Shown here piece after piece: positions 20,951 through 31,759 of a stretch of DNA of 64,000 nucleotides. The position numbers were made by a program, and so were the translations under genes. The stretch is from contig NZ_JAINZO010000002.1 of NCBI RefSeq assembly GCF_020179605.1, forward strand, positions 186,001 through 250,000. The letters run 5' to 3'. Positions within the stretch are counted from its first letter, which is position 1, and the number at the start of each line of letters is the position of its first letter. The notes beneath the pieces were generated by a model. The model did not search any database. It saw only the letters and a list, made by a program, of their open reading frames with translations, and was not told the origin of the DNA. The stretch is from Geomonas agri. Lineage in GTDB: Bacteria > Desulfobacterota > Desulfuromonadia > Geobacterales > Geobacteraceae.

Positions 20951-21862
20951 ATGAAAAAAGACTTCCTGGCACTGAGCCAGTTCACCAAGGCCGAACTGGA
21001 CGCCATGTTTGCCCTGTGCAAGGACCTGAAAGCGAAGACCAAGAACCGCGAGGAGCACCACCTCCTCAAGGGCAAGTCGCTGGCCATGATCTTCGAGAAA
21101 TCCTCGACCCGCACCAGGATCTCATTCGAGGTCGGCATGTACCAGCTGGGGGGGCACCCGCTCTTCATCTCCAGCAAGGACTCCCAGATGGGCCGCGGCG
21201 AGCCGATCAAGGACACCGCCCGCGTCATGGCGCGCTACTGCGACGGCGTCATGATCCGCACCTTCGCCCAGGAGACCGTGGAAGAGTTCGCCAAGTACGC
21301 CTCCATCCCGGTCATCAACGGCCTCACCGACCTGCACCACCCCTGCCAGATCATGGCCGACGTGTTCACCGTGATCGAGCACAAGGGTAGCTACGACGGG
21401 CTCAAGTTCGCCTGGATCGGCGACGGCAACAACATGGCCAATTCCTGGATCGAGGCCGCCGCCATCTTCGGCTTCGACCTGACTCTCGCCTGCCCGGAAG
21501 GGTACGACCCCAACCCGCAGGTTATGGCATGGGCCAAGGCGAACGGCTCCTCCAAGATCGTGATCACCCGCGACCCGAAAGAAGCCGCCAAGGACGCCGA
21601 CGTCTTGAACACCGACGTCTGGGCCAGCATGGGACAGGAAGAGGAGCAGAAGATCCGCGAGAAGGCCTTCGCCGGCTATCAGCTGGACGAGCAGCTGCTC
21701 GCCCTGGCCAAGAAGGACGCCCTCGTGCTGCACTGCCTCCCGGCGCACCGCGGCGAGGAGATCAGCGACGGCGTCATCGAAGGCCCCAACTCGGTGGTCT
21801 GGGACGAAGCGGAGAACCGCCTGCACGTGCAGAAGGCCATCATGGCCACACTGATGAAATAA
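20951..21862 (+). CDS. argF: Ornithine carbamoyltransferase
   Basis: A 303-residue anabolic ornithine transcarbamylase making citrulline from carbamoyl phosphate and ornithine. The carbamoyl-phosphate motif STRTR is at 52-56, HHPCQIMAD near 133-141 and the ornithine-side HCLPAHRGEE near 263. Length is standard. GCGAGAACC precedes the ATG, so the ribosome site is only fair. argG follows after 57 bp. Confidence 0.95.
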   Translation: MKKDFLALSQFTKAELDAMFALCKDLKAKTKNREEHHLLKGKSLAMIFEKSSTRTRISFEVGMYQLGGHPLFISSKDSQMGRGEPIKDTARVMARYCDGVMIRTFAQETVEEFAKYASIPVINGLTDLHHPCQIMADVFTVIEHKGSYDGLKFAWIGDGNNMANSWIEAAAIFGFDLTLACPEGYDPNPQVMAWAKANGSSKIVITRDPKEAAKDADVLNTDVWASMGQEEEQKIREKAFAGYQLDEQLLALAKKDALVLHCLPAHRGEEISDGVIEGPNSVVWDEAENRLHVQKAIMATLMK

Positions 21863-21919
21863 TCCGACCGGCCGCCCCGTACGGGACGGTCAGAGCGATC
21901 AACGACCAAAGGAGAACCC

Positions 21920-23140
<1,221 letters not shown>

Positions 23141-23164
23141 TTGAGCTGGCAGTAAAGGAGGGTC

Positions 23165-23193
23165 ATAGGGGCACGAGGCTTTCGTGCCCCTAT
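23165..23193 (+). terminator. 12-bp perfect hairpin after argG
   Basis: ATAGGGGCACGA and TCGTGCCCCTAT pair perfectly around a GGCTT loop, 25 bp after the argG stop and 9 bp before the Nudix start codon. There is no T-run, so it may be an RNA-stability or attenuation element rather than a true terminator. It could mask initiation of the Nudix gene. Confidence 0.5.
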
Positions 23194-23201
23194 CCGCTTA
23201 T

Positions 23202-23633
23202 ATGGAGCAAAACGATTTCAAGGCCAGCCACATAGTCACCTCGGTGGTTGCGGTCATCATCGACAGCGATGGCCGGGTGCTCCTCACCAAGAGGAACATC
23301 CCTCCCTTCCAGGGGGAGTGGGTGATGCCGGGTGGCAAGATCGACCTCGGTGAACCGATCGTGGCGGCGCTCAAGCGCGAGGTCTGGGAAGAAGTGGGCC
23401 TCGAGGTGGAAGTGGGCGACCTCATCGACGTCTTCGAGCACGTGACGCCGGGTGAGGACAACTACCACTTCATCATCATCTACTACCGCTGCACGCCGCT
23501 TTACTGCGACGTGAACCATAACAAGGACGAAGTGGCCGAGGCCCGCTGGGTCGAGCCGGCCGAGTTGGCGACCTACAAGATACCGGCCGGCGCCCGCTTT
23601 ATCCTCAGTAAGATCTTTACGGGTGGTACCTGA
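23202..23633 (+). CDS. Nudix hydrolase
   Basis: A 143-residue Nudix protein. The Nudix box GGKIDLGEPIVAALKREVWE continues EVG, matching Gx5Ex7REUxEExGU (about 42-64). Such proteins hydrolyse nucleoside diphosphates linked to other moieties. The N-terminus (SVVAVIIDSDGRVLL) resembles the ADP-ribose/8-oxo-dGTP branch, but substrate cannot be set. The ATG at 23202 was chosen because an in-frame GTG at 23184 lies inside the hairpin. No clear ribosome site is visible. It is inserted in the arginine cluster. Confidence 0.88.
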   Translation: MEQNDFKASHIVTSVVAVIIDSDGRVLLTKRNIPPFQGEWVMPGGKIDLGEPIVAALKREVWEEVGLEVEVGDLIDVFEHVTPGEDNYHFIIIYYRCTPLYCDVNHNKDEVAEARWVEPAELATYKIPAGARFILSKIFTGGT

Positions 23634-23643
23634 AAAGCCTTTG

Positions 23644-23735
23644 TTAACGCAAAGACGCAAAGCCGCAAGGTAAAACCGGTGAGTTGCCTTTCAGTTTTTT
23701 CCTGGTGTCTTAGCGCCTCCGCGTCTTTGCGTTAA
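23644..23735. repeat. 15-bp perfect inverted repeat in Nudix/nitrilase-like gap
   Basis: TTAACGCAAAGACGC (23644-23658) and GCGTCTTTGCGTTAA (23721-23735) are exact complements, and the inner AAAGCCGCAAGG / CCTCCGCG flanks are partly complementary too. A string of ATTGTCAATT-like direct repeats follows (about 23760-23792). No coding function is apparent. Confidence 0.75.
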
Positions 23736-23804
23736 ATTAGCGATTTGCAGTCCGCTGTTCATTGTCAATTGTGCATTGTCCATCGTCAATTGGGGTCCCC
23801 GCCC

Positions 23805-24944
23805 ATGGTCAAGATCGTCGAGAAACATGTCCAGCTCGATTTCCCTCTGGGTCATCACCTGCACTGTCTCATCGCCCAGATCCCGAACCGGCTGCAGCGC
23901 CGCGACCACCTGTTCTCCCTGGTCAACCCGGAGGAGCAGTGGCACATGGTACGCAGCGTCATGGATCTGGTGGCCGACGGCGCGGGCAACCTGAAGCGGC
24001 TACATTTCCTGATGTTCCCGGAGACCTCGGTCCCGGTCTCCCACTTCGACGACCTGCTCGACGTGATTGCGGAGCGCTTCCGCCCCAACACGGTGACCAT
24101 GTTCGGCATGGAGCAGATCCGGCTGGAACAGTACCGGGCCCTTTTGACCCGCTTCCAGGATGACAACGCCGAAGCGCTGGAGGGTGTGGAACGCGACATC
24201 GATTCGGGCGACATCCTCGGCATGCCGGTCAACTGGTGCTGCATCGCCATCAAGGAAAGCAGCGGTCGCCTGCGGGTTTTCCTGGAGGCCAAGACGCACC
24301 CCTTCCGCGGCGAGGAGTTCCTGGACAAGGACCACGACCTGTACCGCGGTCGCCATTTCTACCTGTTCCGCGGTGAGCCGGCCTGCTTCAATTTCATGAC
24401 GATCATCTGCCTTGATTACCTCTACCGGGACCTCTACTCCTCCAACATCAAGCAGATCATCGATCACTCCAACCGGCTCTTCTTCACCATGAGGCAGTCG
24501 CTGGACGCCCTGTTCGTGATCCAGTGCAACCCAAAGCCCGAGCACCGCGCCTACCGCGACGTGGTGACCGGCTTCTACGGAGAGTACCTGGAGGACACCC
24601 CTGGGGTGCGCGAGACGGTGACTGTCTTCGGCAACTGCTCCGACGAGAGCGAGATCGAGGGGGTGCGCTGCGAGGGGTGCTACGGGGTTTCCTTCGTGGC
24701 CATCAGCGCACGCCACAAGATGTCGCCGGTCCAGGGACGGGAGTTCGCCAGCGACGACTTCGGCGGCGCGCCGGTGTGCCGCTTGAGGTTCGGCACCGGG
24801 ACCAGGCTTTTCTACTTCAACCTGCCGCTCTATCACGAACTCGACCCGAGAAGTTCGCGGGTGCCGTTGAAGGTGCACACGGTGCTGCGCTGGACCGATG
24901 ACGGCTGGATCAAGGCGAGCGGCGGTGAGGAGCAGGTTTTTTAA
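23805..24944 (+). CDS. Predicted nitrilase-superfamily (C-N hydrolase-like) protein
   Basis: A 379-residue protein I could not assign to a named family, but it carries an ordered Glu-Lys-Cys set resembling nitrilases. Glu73 lies in FLMFPET, Lys163 in [12 protein letters not shown] and Cys202 in [10 protein letters not shown], followed by [11 protein letters not shown]. In true nitrilases the Lys motif is KxHL/P...GE and the Cys motif is ICxD, as here. Spacing between Glu and Lys is longer than usual, with an insert at about 95-145. It may hydrolyse an amide or be a degenerate relative. It lies between the Nudix gene and argH; a link to arginine metabolism is inference. The ATG at 23805 has only a GGGG run upstream. 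Confidence 0.6.
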   Translation: MVKIVEKHVQLDFPLGHHLHCLIAQIPNRLQRRDHLFSLVNPEEQWHMVRSVMDLVADGAGNLKRLHFLMFPETSVPVSHFDDLLDVIAERFRPNTVTMFGMEQIRLEQYRALLTRFQDDNAEALEGVERDIDSGDILGMPVNWCCIAIKESSGRLRVFLEAKTHPFRGEEFLDKDHDLYRGRHFYLFRGEPACFNFMTIICLDYLYRDLYSSNIKQIIDHSNRLFFTMRQSLDALFVIQCNPKPEHRAYRDVVTGFYGEYLEDTPGVRETVTVFGNCSDESEIEGVRCEGCYGVSFVAISARHKMSPVQGREFASDDFGGAPVCRLRFGTGTRLFYFNLPLYHELDPRSSRVPLKVHTVLRWTDDGWIKASGGEEQVF

Positions 24945-24990
24945 AGGAAGTGCAGTTCTAAAAATAATCGGCAGCAGGAGATCGAAAGAC

Positions 24991-26367
24991 ATGTCCAAAG
25001 ACAAACTGTGGGGTGGCCGTTTCACCCAGCCCACCGACAAGTTCGTAGAAGAGTTCACCGCCTCCATCAACTTCGACAAGCGCCTGTACCACCAGGACAT
25101 CCGCGGGTCCATCGCCCACGCCACCATGCTGGGCAAGCAGGGGATCATCCCGGTTAAGGACGTAGAGGAGATCGTGCACGGCCTCAGGGAAATCCTGGAC
25201 AAGATCGAGGCAGGCGAGTTCGACTTCTCGGTCTCCCTGGAAGACATCCACATGAACATCGAGGCGCGCCTCTCCGAGAAGATTGGCGACGCGGGCAAGA
25301 GGCTCCACACCGGCCGCTCCCGTAACGACCAGGTGGCGCTCGACATCCGGCTCTACCTCCGGGACGAACTGGTGGAGATCTCCGCCTACATCGACCTTTT
25401 GATCGACGCCCTCATCTACCAGGCGGAGCAGAACCTCGGCGTCATGATGCCGGGCTTCACCCACCTGCAGACCGCGCAGCCCATCCTCTTCTCGCACCAC
25501 ATGATGGCCTACCACGAGATGCTCAAGCGCGACAAGGGGCGCATGGAAGACTGCCTGAAGCGCACCAACGTGCTGCCGCTGGGCGCCGGCGCGCTGGCCG
25601 GGACCACCTTCCCCATCGACCGCGAGTACGTGGCGGAACTGCTCGACTTCCCCGAGGTGACCAGGAACTCGCTCGACTCGGTTTCCGACCGTGACTTCGC
25701 CATCGAGTTCTGCGCGGCATCCTCCATCCTGATGATGCACCTGTCCCGCTTCGCCGAGGAACTGATCCTCTGGTCCACCAGCGAGTTCAAGTTCGTCGAC
25801 CTCTCCGACTCCTTCTGCACCGGCTCCTCCATCATGCCGCAGAAGAAGAACCCGGACGTCCCGGAGCTGGTCCGCGGCAAGACCGGCCGCGTCTACGGCA
25901 ACCTGATGGCGCTCCTCACCCTGATGAAGTCGCTCCCCCTGGCCTACAACAAGGACATGCAGGAGGACAAGGAGCCGCTGTTCGACACCATCGACACCGT
26001 CAAAGGGTCGCTCAAGATCTTCGCGGACATGGTGCGCGAGATGAAGGTGAACGAGGCGCGCATGAAGACCGCAGCCGCTGCCGGCTTCTCCACCGCGACC
26101 GACGTGGCCGACTACCTGGTGAGAAAGGGGATCCCGTTCCGCGACGCCCACGAAATCGTCGGCAAGGCAGTGCGCTACTGCATCGAGAACGAGATGGACA
26201 TCCCGGAACTGTCCCTGGCGGAGTGGCAGATCTTCTCGCCGCGCATCGAGGATGACATCTTCGGCTCCATCACCCTGGAGGCTTCGGTCAACGCACGCCG
26301 CGCGACCGGCGGCACCGCGCTCGAGTGTGTCAAGGCCGAGATCGCCCGCGCCAAGGAAGGGCGGTAA
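24991..26367 (+). CDS. argH: Argininosuccinate lyase
   Basis: A 458-residue fumarase/aspartase-superfamily enzyme that splits argininosuccinate to arginine and fumarate. KLWGGRF opens the protein. The HTGRSRNDQ motif is near 105-113, [10 protein letters not shown] near 154 and the signature [12 protein letters not shown] near 279-290. AGGAG ten bases upstream supports the ATG at 24991. The following lipoprotein gene overlaps the stop by one base (TAATG). Confidence 0.96.
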   Translation: MSKDKLWGGRFTQPTDKFVEEFTASINFDKRLYHQDIRGSIAHATMLGKQGIIPVKDVEEIVHGLREILDKIEAGEFDFSVSLEDIHMNIEARLSEKIGDAGKRLHTGRSRNDQVALDIRLYLRDELVEISAYIDLLIDALIYQAEQNLGVMMPGFTHLQTAQPILFSHHMMAYHEMLKRDKGRMEDCLKRTNVLPLGAGALAGTTFPIDREYVAELLDFPEVTRNSLDSVSDRDFAIEFCAASSILMMHLSRFAEELILWSTSEFKFVDLSDSFCTGSSIMPQKKNPDVPELVRGKTGRVYGNLMALLTLMKSLPLAYNKDMQEDKEPLFDTIDTVKGSLKIFADMVREMKVNEARMKTAAAAGFSTATDVADYLVRKGIPFRDAHEIVGKAVRYCIENEMDIPELSLAEWQIFSPRIEDDIFGSITLEASVNARRATGGTALECVKAEIARAKEGR

Positions 26368-27137
26368 TGACGGCCGTTCGCGGATTCCTGCCGGCCCTGT
26401 TCCTGGCCGCCGCGCTTACCCTCAGCTCCGGCTGCGCCAAGAAAGGGCAGCTGATCCCGCCCGAGGCGCTGGTCCCGGCGCCGATCGGCTCGCTGGCCGT
26501 GGCACAAAAGGGGGCTGAATTCCAGGTGAGCTGGAGCGGACCGGGCAGGCTGGAAAAGGGTGGCAAGCTGGAGGATCTTTCCGGCTTCCTGCTCTACCGG
26601 CGCAACGTGCTCCCTCCGGCGCAGGACTGCGAAGAATGCCCCAGTGCCTACAAGCAGCTGACGCTGGTCGACCTCGACCTCCCCAAAGCGGTGCGCCAGG
26701 TGGGCGGCCTCTGGATCTACGACGACTTCGATCTGAGAAAGGGGCAGGCCTACCAGTACAAGGTGCGCTCATTCACCAAGAGCGGCGCGCAGAGCAAGGA
26801 CTCCAACAAGGTGCGGCGCACGGCGGTCACCCCTCCCCTCCCGCCGGTACTGGAGGCAGCGGGCTCGCCCAACGAGGTGACCTTGAATTTCGTGGGGCTC
26901 CCCCCGGAGCAGGGCGTGGCGGCCGGATACAACCTGTACCGGAGCAAAAAGGGTGAGCCTTTGCCGCTCGCCCCGCTCAACAAGGCGCCGCTGACCGGCA
27001 ACACCTACCAGGACAAGGACGTCATCCTCGGGATCACCTACAACTACGCCGTGACCAGCGTCGCCACCGTCGACGGCCAGACCGTCGAGAGCGCCCCGTC
27101 CAACGTCACCGAAACGGGGCTGGTGCTTCCGGACTAG
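26367..27137 (+). CDS. Lipoprotein with fibronectin type III-like repeats
   Basis: A 256-residue exported protein. The N-terminal signal ends in a lipobox LTLSSGC with Cys at about 23, so it is a predicted lipoprotein. Two FN3-like beta modules follow (about 35-150 and 155-250): the first has GFLLYRRN and AYQYKVRSFTKSG, the second has AGYNLYRSKKGE and TYNYAVTSVATVDG. Its start overlaps the argH stop, so it is co-transcribed with arginine genes despite no evident metabolic role. A scaffold or cell-surface binding role is inference. Confidence 0.8.
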   Translation: MTAVRGFLPALFLAAALTLSSGCAKKGQLIPPEALVPAPIGSLAVAQKGAEFQVSWSGPGRLEKGGKLEDLSGFLLYRRNVLPPAQDCEECPSAYKQLTLVDLDLPKAVRQVGGLWIYDDFDLRKGQAYQYKVRSFTKSGAQSKDSNKVRRTAVTPPLPPVLEAAGSPNEVTLNFVGLPPEQGVAAGYNLYRSKKGEPLPLAPLNKAPLTGNTYQDKDVILGITYNYAVTSVATVDGQTVESAPSNVTETGLVLPD

Positions 27138-27227
27138 GTGCCGTTGCCTTTTCAGCCCTTTCATGATAATAACCGGGAACATCTTTTAACATCACGACGC
27201 CCCGCCAGGGGCGCATTTGGAGCAGGT

Positions 27228-27515
27228 ATGAAGATCACGAGAAGTGAGGTGGAGCACGTAGCCAGGCTGGCGCGGTTGGAACTTTCCGACAGCGAGCTGG
27301 ACACCTTCACCGGACAGATGGACGGCATCCTCGCCTACGTGGAGAAACTGAACGCACTGGATACCGAGGGGATTGTACCGACCTCGCACGCGGTGCCGAT
27401 GGAGAACGCCTTCCGCCCCGACCAGCCCGCCGATTCCATCGGCGTGGAAGCGGCCCTCGCCAACGCGCCGCTGCGCGCGGAAAGCTTTTTCAGGGTGCCC
27501 AAGGTCATAGAATAG
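27228..27515 (+). CDS. gatC: Asp/Glu-tRNA(Asn/Gln) amidotransferase subunit C
   Basis: A 95-residue GatC, the small belt subunit that holds GatA and GatB together. The family signature VEHVARLARLELSDSEL is at 8-24 and the C-terminal SFFRVPKVIE is typical. GGAG lies five bases before the ATG. It is followed 12 bp later by gatA, so gatC-gatA-gatB are in order. Confidence 0.95.
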   Translation: MKITRSEVEHVARLARLELSDSELDTFTGQMDGILAYVEKLNALDTEGIVPTSHAVPMENAFRPDQPADSIGVEAALANAPLRAESFFRVPKVIE

Positions 27516-27527
27516 GAGTGTTTTGCA

Positions 27528-28985
27528 ATGGAAATTTTCGACCTTACCATACACGAGCTGCACGAGAAGCTTAAGGCGAAGGAGGTCTCCTCCGTCGAGG
27601 CGACCCGCGCCATGCTGGAGCGCATCGAGGCGGTGGACGGCCAGGTGAACGCCTACATCACCGTCACCCCCGAGCAGGCGCTGGTCGAGGCGGAAGCCGC
27701 CGACAAGCGCATCGCCGCCGGCGACATCGCGCCCCTCACCGGCATCCCCGTCGGCCTGAAGGACATCTTCATCACCAAGGGCATCCGTACCACCTGCGGC
27801 TCCCGCATCCTGGAAAACTTCGTCCCCCCCTACGACGGCACCGCGGTCGCCAAGCTCAAGGAGCAGGGCGCGGTCATCGTGGGCAAGCTGAACCAAGACG
27901 AGTTTGCCATGGGTAGCTCCAACGAGTCCTCCTACTTCGGCCCGGTGAAGAACCCCTGGAACCTCGAGTGCACCCCGGGCGGATCTTCCGGCGGTTCGGC
28001 CGCCGCCATCGCTGCGCGCACCGCGACCGCGACCTTGGGCACCGACACTGGCGGCTCCATCCGCCAGCCCGCGTCGCACTGCTCCTGCGTCGGTCTCAAG
28101 CCGACCTACGGCAGGGTTTCCCGCTACGGCGTGATCGCCTACGCCTCGTCGCTGGACCAGGTCGGCCCGCTCACCCGTGACGTCACCGATGCAGCACTCC
28201 TCCTGGGTGCCGTGGCCGGGTACGACCCGAAAGACTCCACCTCGGTCAACACCCCCGTCCCCGACTACGTTGCCGGCCTTGCCACGGGCGTCAAGGGGCT
28301 GAAGATCGGTCTCCCCAAGCAGTACTTCATCGAGGGGCTCGACCCGGACGTGAAGCGGGCCATGGACGAGGCGATCGCCCTGTACAAGAGCCTGGGCGCC
28401 GAACTGCGCGAGGTGAGCCTGCCGCACACCGAGTACGCCGTGGCCACCTACTACCTGATCGCCACCGCCGAAGCCTCCTCCAACCTGGCCCGCTACGACG
28501 GCGTCCGTTTCGGCCACCGCGCCGAGGATGTCCGGGGCCTGAAGGAGATGTTCGCCAAGACCCGCGCCGAAGGCTTTGGGTCCGAGGTGAAGAGAAGGAT
28601 CATGCTGGGCACCTACGCCCTCTCCTCCGGCTACTACGACGCCTACTACGTCAAGGCCCAGAAGGTCAGGACCCTGATCATGCAGGACTTCCTGAATGCC
28701 TTCAACGAAGTGGACGTGCTGCTGACCCCGATCGCGCCGACGCCCCCCTTCAAGATCGGCGAGAAGCTAGCCGACCCGCTGCAGATGTACCTATCCGACA
28801 TCTTCACCATTCCGGTGAACCTGGCCGGCACCTGCGGCATCAGCATCCCGGCCGGGTTCAGCGCGGGGGGGCTCCCGATCGGGCTGCAGCTGATCGGCAA
28901 GCCCTTCGGCGAAGCGACCGTCCTCTCCACCGCCTACGCGTTCGAGAGGGAGACCCAGTGGCATCTGAAGAAGGCGCCGCTGTAA
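27528..28985 (+). CDS. gatA: Asp/Glu-tRNA(Asn/Gln) amidotransferase subunit A
   Basis: A 485-residue amidase-signature protein that releases ammonia from glutamine for transamidation of Glu-tRNA-Gln or Asp-tRNA-Asn. The Ser-cisSer-Lys triad is visible: Lys78 in VGLKDIF, the cis-Ser in GGSSGGSAA (about 153) and the nucleophile Ser177 in [11 protein letters not shown]. Length is standard. AGGAGTG precedes the ATG. Presence of GatCAB implies indirect Gln-tRNA (and possibly Asn-tRNA) formation. Confidence 0.96.
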   Translation: MEIFDLTIHELHEKLKAKEVSSVEATRAMLERIEAVDGQVNAYITVTPEQALVEAEAADKRIAAGDIAPLTGIPVGLKDIFITKGIRTTCGSRILENFVPPYDGTAVAKLKEQGAVIVGKLNQDEFAMGSSNESSYFGPVKNPWNLECTPGGSSGGSAAAIAARTATATLGTDTGGSIRQPASHCSCVGLKPTYGRVSRYGVIAYASSLDQVGPLTRDVTDAALLLGAVAGYDPKDSTSVNTPVPDYVAGLATGVKGLKIGLPKQYFIEGLDPDVKRAMDEAIALYKSLGAELREVSLPHTEYAVATYYLIATAEASSNLARYDGVRFGHRAEDVRGLKEMFAKTRAEGFGSEVKRRIMLGTYALSSGYYDAYYVKAQKVRTLIMQDFLNAFNEVDVLLTPIAPTPPFKIGEKLADPLQMYLSDIFTIPVNLAGTCGISIPAGFSAGGLPIGLQLIGKPFGEATVLSTAYAFERETQWHLKKAPL

Positions 28986-28990
28986 CCTTT

Positions 28991-29116
28991 GCCCCCTCCC
29001 CTGCCCTCCCCCTCCGGGGGAGGGAGCAGCAACTCCCACCTTGGGAGTAGAGTCAACTCCCACCGTTTGGGCGAGGGTCGACTCCTCCCCCTGGAGGGGG
29101 GAGGCCGGGAGGGGGG
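28991..29116. repeat. Inverted pair of family A palindromes between gatA and gatB
   Basis: Copies at about 28991-29026 and 29083-29116 lie in opposite orientation, with a small hairpin ACTCCCA-CCT-TGGGAGT between them. The gap therefore can form an extended stem between two subunits of one enzyme. Confidence 0.65.
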
Positions 29117-29151
29117 AAGCATCACCGAGAAAAAACTCGTCGGAGCTATCT

Positions 29152-30591
29152 ATGAAATATCAGGTTGTCATCGGGCTTGAGGTGCACACCCAGCTCACCA
29201 CCAACACCAAGATCTTCTGCGGCTGCTCGACCCGCTTCGGCGCGGAGCCGAACTCCCAGACCTGCCCGGTCTGCCTCGGCTTCCCCGGTGCACTGCCGGT
29301 CCTCAACAAGCAGGTGGTGGAAAACGCCATTCTCGCGGGCCTCGCCACCAACTGCTCCATCACCCAGAGAAACGTGTTCGCCCGCAAGAACTACTTCTAC
29401 CCGGACCTCCCCAAGGGGTACCAGATCAGCCAATTCGACCTTCCCATCTGCCAGCACGGCCACCTGGACATCGAGGTTGACGGCGAAACCAAGCGGATCG
29501 GCATCACCCGCATCCACATGGAGGAGGACGCCGGCAAACTGGTGCACGCCGACATCCCCGGGGTGGACGATTCCTGCGTCGACCTGAACCGCGCCTGCAC
29601 GCCGCTTCTCGAGATCGTCTCCGAGCCGGACATGCGTTCGCCGGACGAGGCCATTGCCTACCTGAAGAAGCTGCACCAGATCGTCATGTACCTCGGCATC
29701 TGCGACGGCAACCTCGAGGAGGGGAGCTTCCGCTGCGACGCCAACGTCTCACTGATGCCGGTCGGCTCGACCGTCTTCGGCACCCGCGCTGAACTGAAGA
29801 ACATCAACTCCTTCAAGTTCATCAAGCAGGCCATCGAGTACGAGATCGAGCGCCAGGCGGAGATCCTCGACGACGGCGGCAAGGTGATCCAGGAAACCCG
29901 TCTCTTCGACCCGAACACCGGCACCACCCGCTCCATGCGCGGCAAGGAAGAGGCCCACGACTACCGCTACTTCCCGGACCCGGACCTCGTTCCGGTGCTG
30001 ATCCCGGACCAGTGGATCGAGGACGTGCGCGCCACCCTGCCGGAACTGCCGGAGGCTAAGCGCGCCCGCTACGTCGCAGAGCTGGGCCTGCCCGAGTACG
30101 ACGCCGAGGTACTGGTGTCCAGCCGCGAGTTGGCTGCCTACTACGAGGAGACCGTCGCCCTGTTCCCGCAGGCGAAGACGGTGTCCAACTGGGTCATGGG
30201 CGAAGTCTCCCGTGCGCTCAACGAAGACAACAACCGCTCCATCACCGACTGCGCTGTGACGCCGGCACTCTTGGCCGACCTGTTGAAGCTGATGGAGAAA
30301 GGGACCATCTCCGGCAAGATCGCCAAGACCGTCTTCGACGAGATGTACAAGACCGGCAAGGCACCGGAGAAGATCGTCGAGGAGAAGGGGCTGGTGCAGG
30401 TTTCCGACACCGGCGCCATCGAAGCGATGGTGGACGAAGTGCTCAAGAACAACCCGGCCCAGGTCGAACAGTACCGTGGCGGCAAGGAAACCGTCTTCGG
30501 CTTCTTCGTCGGTCAGGTGATGCGCGCTTCCAAGGGCAAGGCCAACCCCGCCGTGGTCAACGAGCTGCTGCTGAAAAAGCTTAACGGCTAA
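29152..30591 (+). CDS. gatB: Asp/Glu-tRNA(Asn/Gln) amidotransferase subunit B
   Basis: A 479-residue GatB, which binds and phosphorylates the mischarged tRNA. The N-terminus [13 protein letters not shown] and the zinc-type Cys set (FCGCST, TCPVCLG) are present, as are [13 protein letters not shown], the kinase segment and [13 protein letters not shown]-terminal YqeY-like tail binds tRNA. The ATG at 29152 starts exactly at the conserved N-terminus, although the frame is open further upstream through the repeat region. Confidence 0.96.
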   Translation: MKYQVVIGLEVHTQLTTNTKIFCGCSTRFGAEPNSQTCPVCLGFPGALPVLNKQVVENAILAGLATNCSITQRNVFARKNYFYPDLPKGYQISQFDLPICQHGHLDIEVDGETKRIGITRIHMEEDAGKLVHADIPGVDDSCVDLNRACTPLLEIVSEPDMRSPDEAIAYLKKLHQIVMYLGICDGNLEEGSFRCDANVSLMPVGSTVFGTRAELKNINSFKFIKQAIEYEIERQAEILDDGGKVIQETRLFDPNTGTTRSMRGKEEAHDYRYFPDPDLVPVLIPDQWIEDVRATLPELPEAKRARYVAELGLPEYDAEVLVSSRELAAYYEETVALFPQAKTVSNWVMGEVSRALNEDNNRSITDCAVTPALLADLLKLMEKGTISGKIAKTVFDEMYKTGKAPEKIVEEKGLVQVSDTGAIEAMVDEVLKNNPAQVEQYRGGKETVFGFFVGQVMRASKGKANPAVVNELLLKKLNG

Positions 30592-30603
30592 AGACAAAGG
30601 CGT

Positions 30604-30681
30604 TTAACAGGGATGAAGGGGATAAAAAGGGATAGAACAAACGATTTGCTTTATCCCCTTCATCCCTTTTATCCCTGTTAA
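30604..30681. repeat. Long imperfect inverted repeat between gatB and mtnA
   Basis: TTAACAGGGATGAAGGGGAT (start 30604) pairs with ATCCCCTTCATCCC and TATCCCTGTTAA near 30652-30681. The arms are about 30 nt each with one short insertion. It could end gatCAB transcripts or be a remnant of a small non-coding mobile repeat. Confidence 0.7.
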
Positions 30682-30718
30682 TTGCTTTTGGTTTCAACGT
30701 AAAGGAACGAGGTACCAC

Positions 30719-31759
30719 ATGTCCTTCAGAACCATAGAGTGGCGCGACAACAAGGTGATCATGATAGACCAGACCCGGCTCCCCGCCGAGGAAGTCTACA
30801 ACGAATACACGGACTTCCAGGGGGTCGCCGAGGCGATCCGCGGCATGGTGGTCCGGGGCGCTCCCGCCATCGGCATCGCCGCCGCCATGGGGGTCGCGCT
30901 GGGCGCTCGCGAGATCATCGCGGACAGCTTCGACACCTTCTACCGTCAGCTCGAGAACGTCTGCGACGTGCTCGGCCGCACCCGCCCCACCGCGGTCAAC
31001 CTGTTCTGGGGACTGGAGCGCATGAAGCGCGTCGCGCTGCAGCACAAGGAACTCGACCTCCACTCCATCCGTGAAATCCTCAAAGCCGAGGCGATCAGCG
31101 TCGAGGCCGAAGACCTCGCCATCTGCAAGGAAATCGGCCGCCACGGCGCCGCCTTGGTCAAAGAGGGGGCCTCCATCCTGACCCACTGCAATGCGGGGGG
31201 CCTCGCCACCGCCGGCTACGGCACCGCGCTGGGCGTCATCCGTGGCGCGCACGAGGCGGGCAAAAACATCCGGGTCTTCGCCGACGAAACCCGCCCCTGG
31301 CTCCAGGGCGCACGCCTCACCGCCTGGGAGCTGATGAAGGACTCGATCCCGGTCACCCTCATCTCCGACAACATGGCCGGCTGGCTCATGAAGAGTGGGC
31401 AGATCGACTTCTGCGTGGTCGGCGCCGACCGCATCGCCGCCAACGGTGACACAGCCAACAAGATCGGCACCTACTCAGTCGCCGTCCTGGCCAAGGAGAA
31501 CCGGATCCCGTTCTACGTGGCCGCACCGATCTCGACCCTGGACCTGAAGCTCGCCAACGGCGACCAGATCCCCATCGAGGAGCGCAACTCCGAAGAGGTC
31601 ACCAAGGTGCAGGGCGTCAGCATCGCACCGGAAGGGGTCAAGGTGAGAAACCCCGCCTTCGACGTCACCCCCGCCCGCTACATCACCGGCATCATTACCG
31701 AAAAAGGGGTGGTGCGCGGTGACTACGAGAGGGAGCTTAAGGCACTGGTCGGGCTATGA
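30719..31759 (+). CDS. mtnA: S-methyl-5-thioribose-1-phosphate isomerase
   Basis: A 346-residue eIF2B-like aldose-ketose isomerase of methionine salvage, converting methylthioribose-1-phosphate to methylthioribulose-1-phosphate. [14 protein letters not shown] is at about 43-56, the catalytic Cys157 in THCNAGG and Asp237 in [23 protein letters not shown] precedes the ATG. glnE overlaps its last four bases (ATGA). Other salvage genes are not in the window, and a ribose-1,5-bisphosphate isomerase role cannot be excluded. Confidence 0.9.
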   Translation: MSFRTIEWRDNKVIMIDQTRLPAEEVYNEYTDFQGVAEAIRGMVVRGAPAIGIAAAMGVALGAREIIADSFDTFYRQLENVCDVLGRTRPTAVNLFWGLERMKRVALQHKELDLHSIREILKAEAISVEAEDLAICKEIGRHGAALVKEGASILTHCNAGGLATAGYGTALGVIRGAHEAGKNIRVFADETRPWLQGARLTAWELMKDSIPVTLISDNMAGWLMKSGQIDFCVVGADRIAANGDTANKIGTYSVAVLAKENRIPFYVAAPISTLDLKLANGDQIPIEERNSEEVTKVQGVSIAPEGVKVRNPAFDVTPARYITGIITEKGVVRGDYERELKALVGL

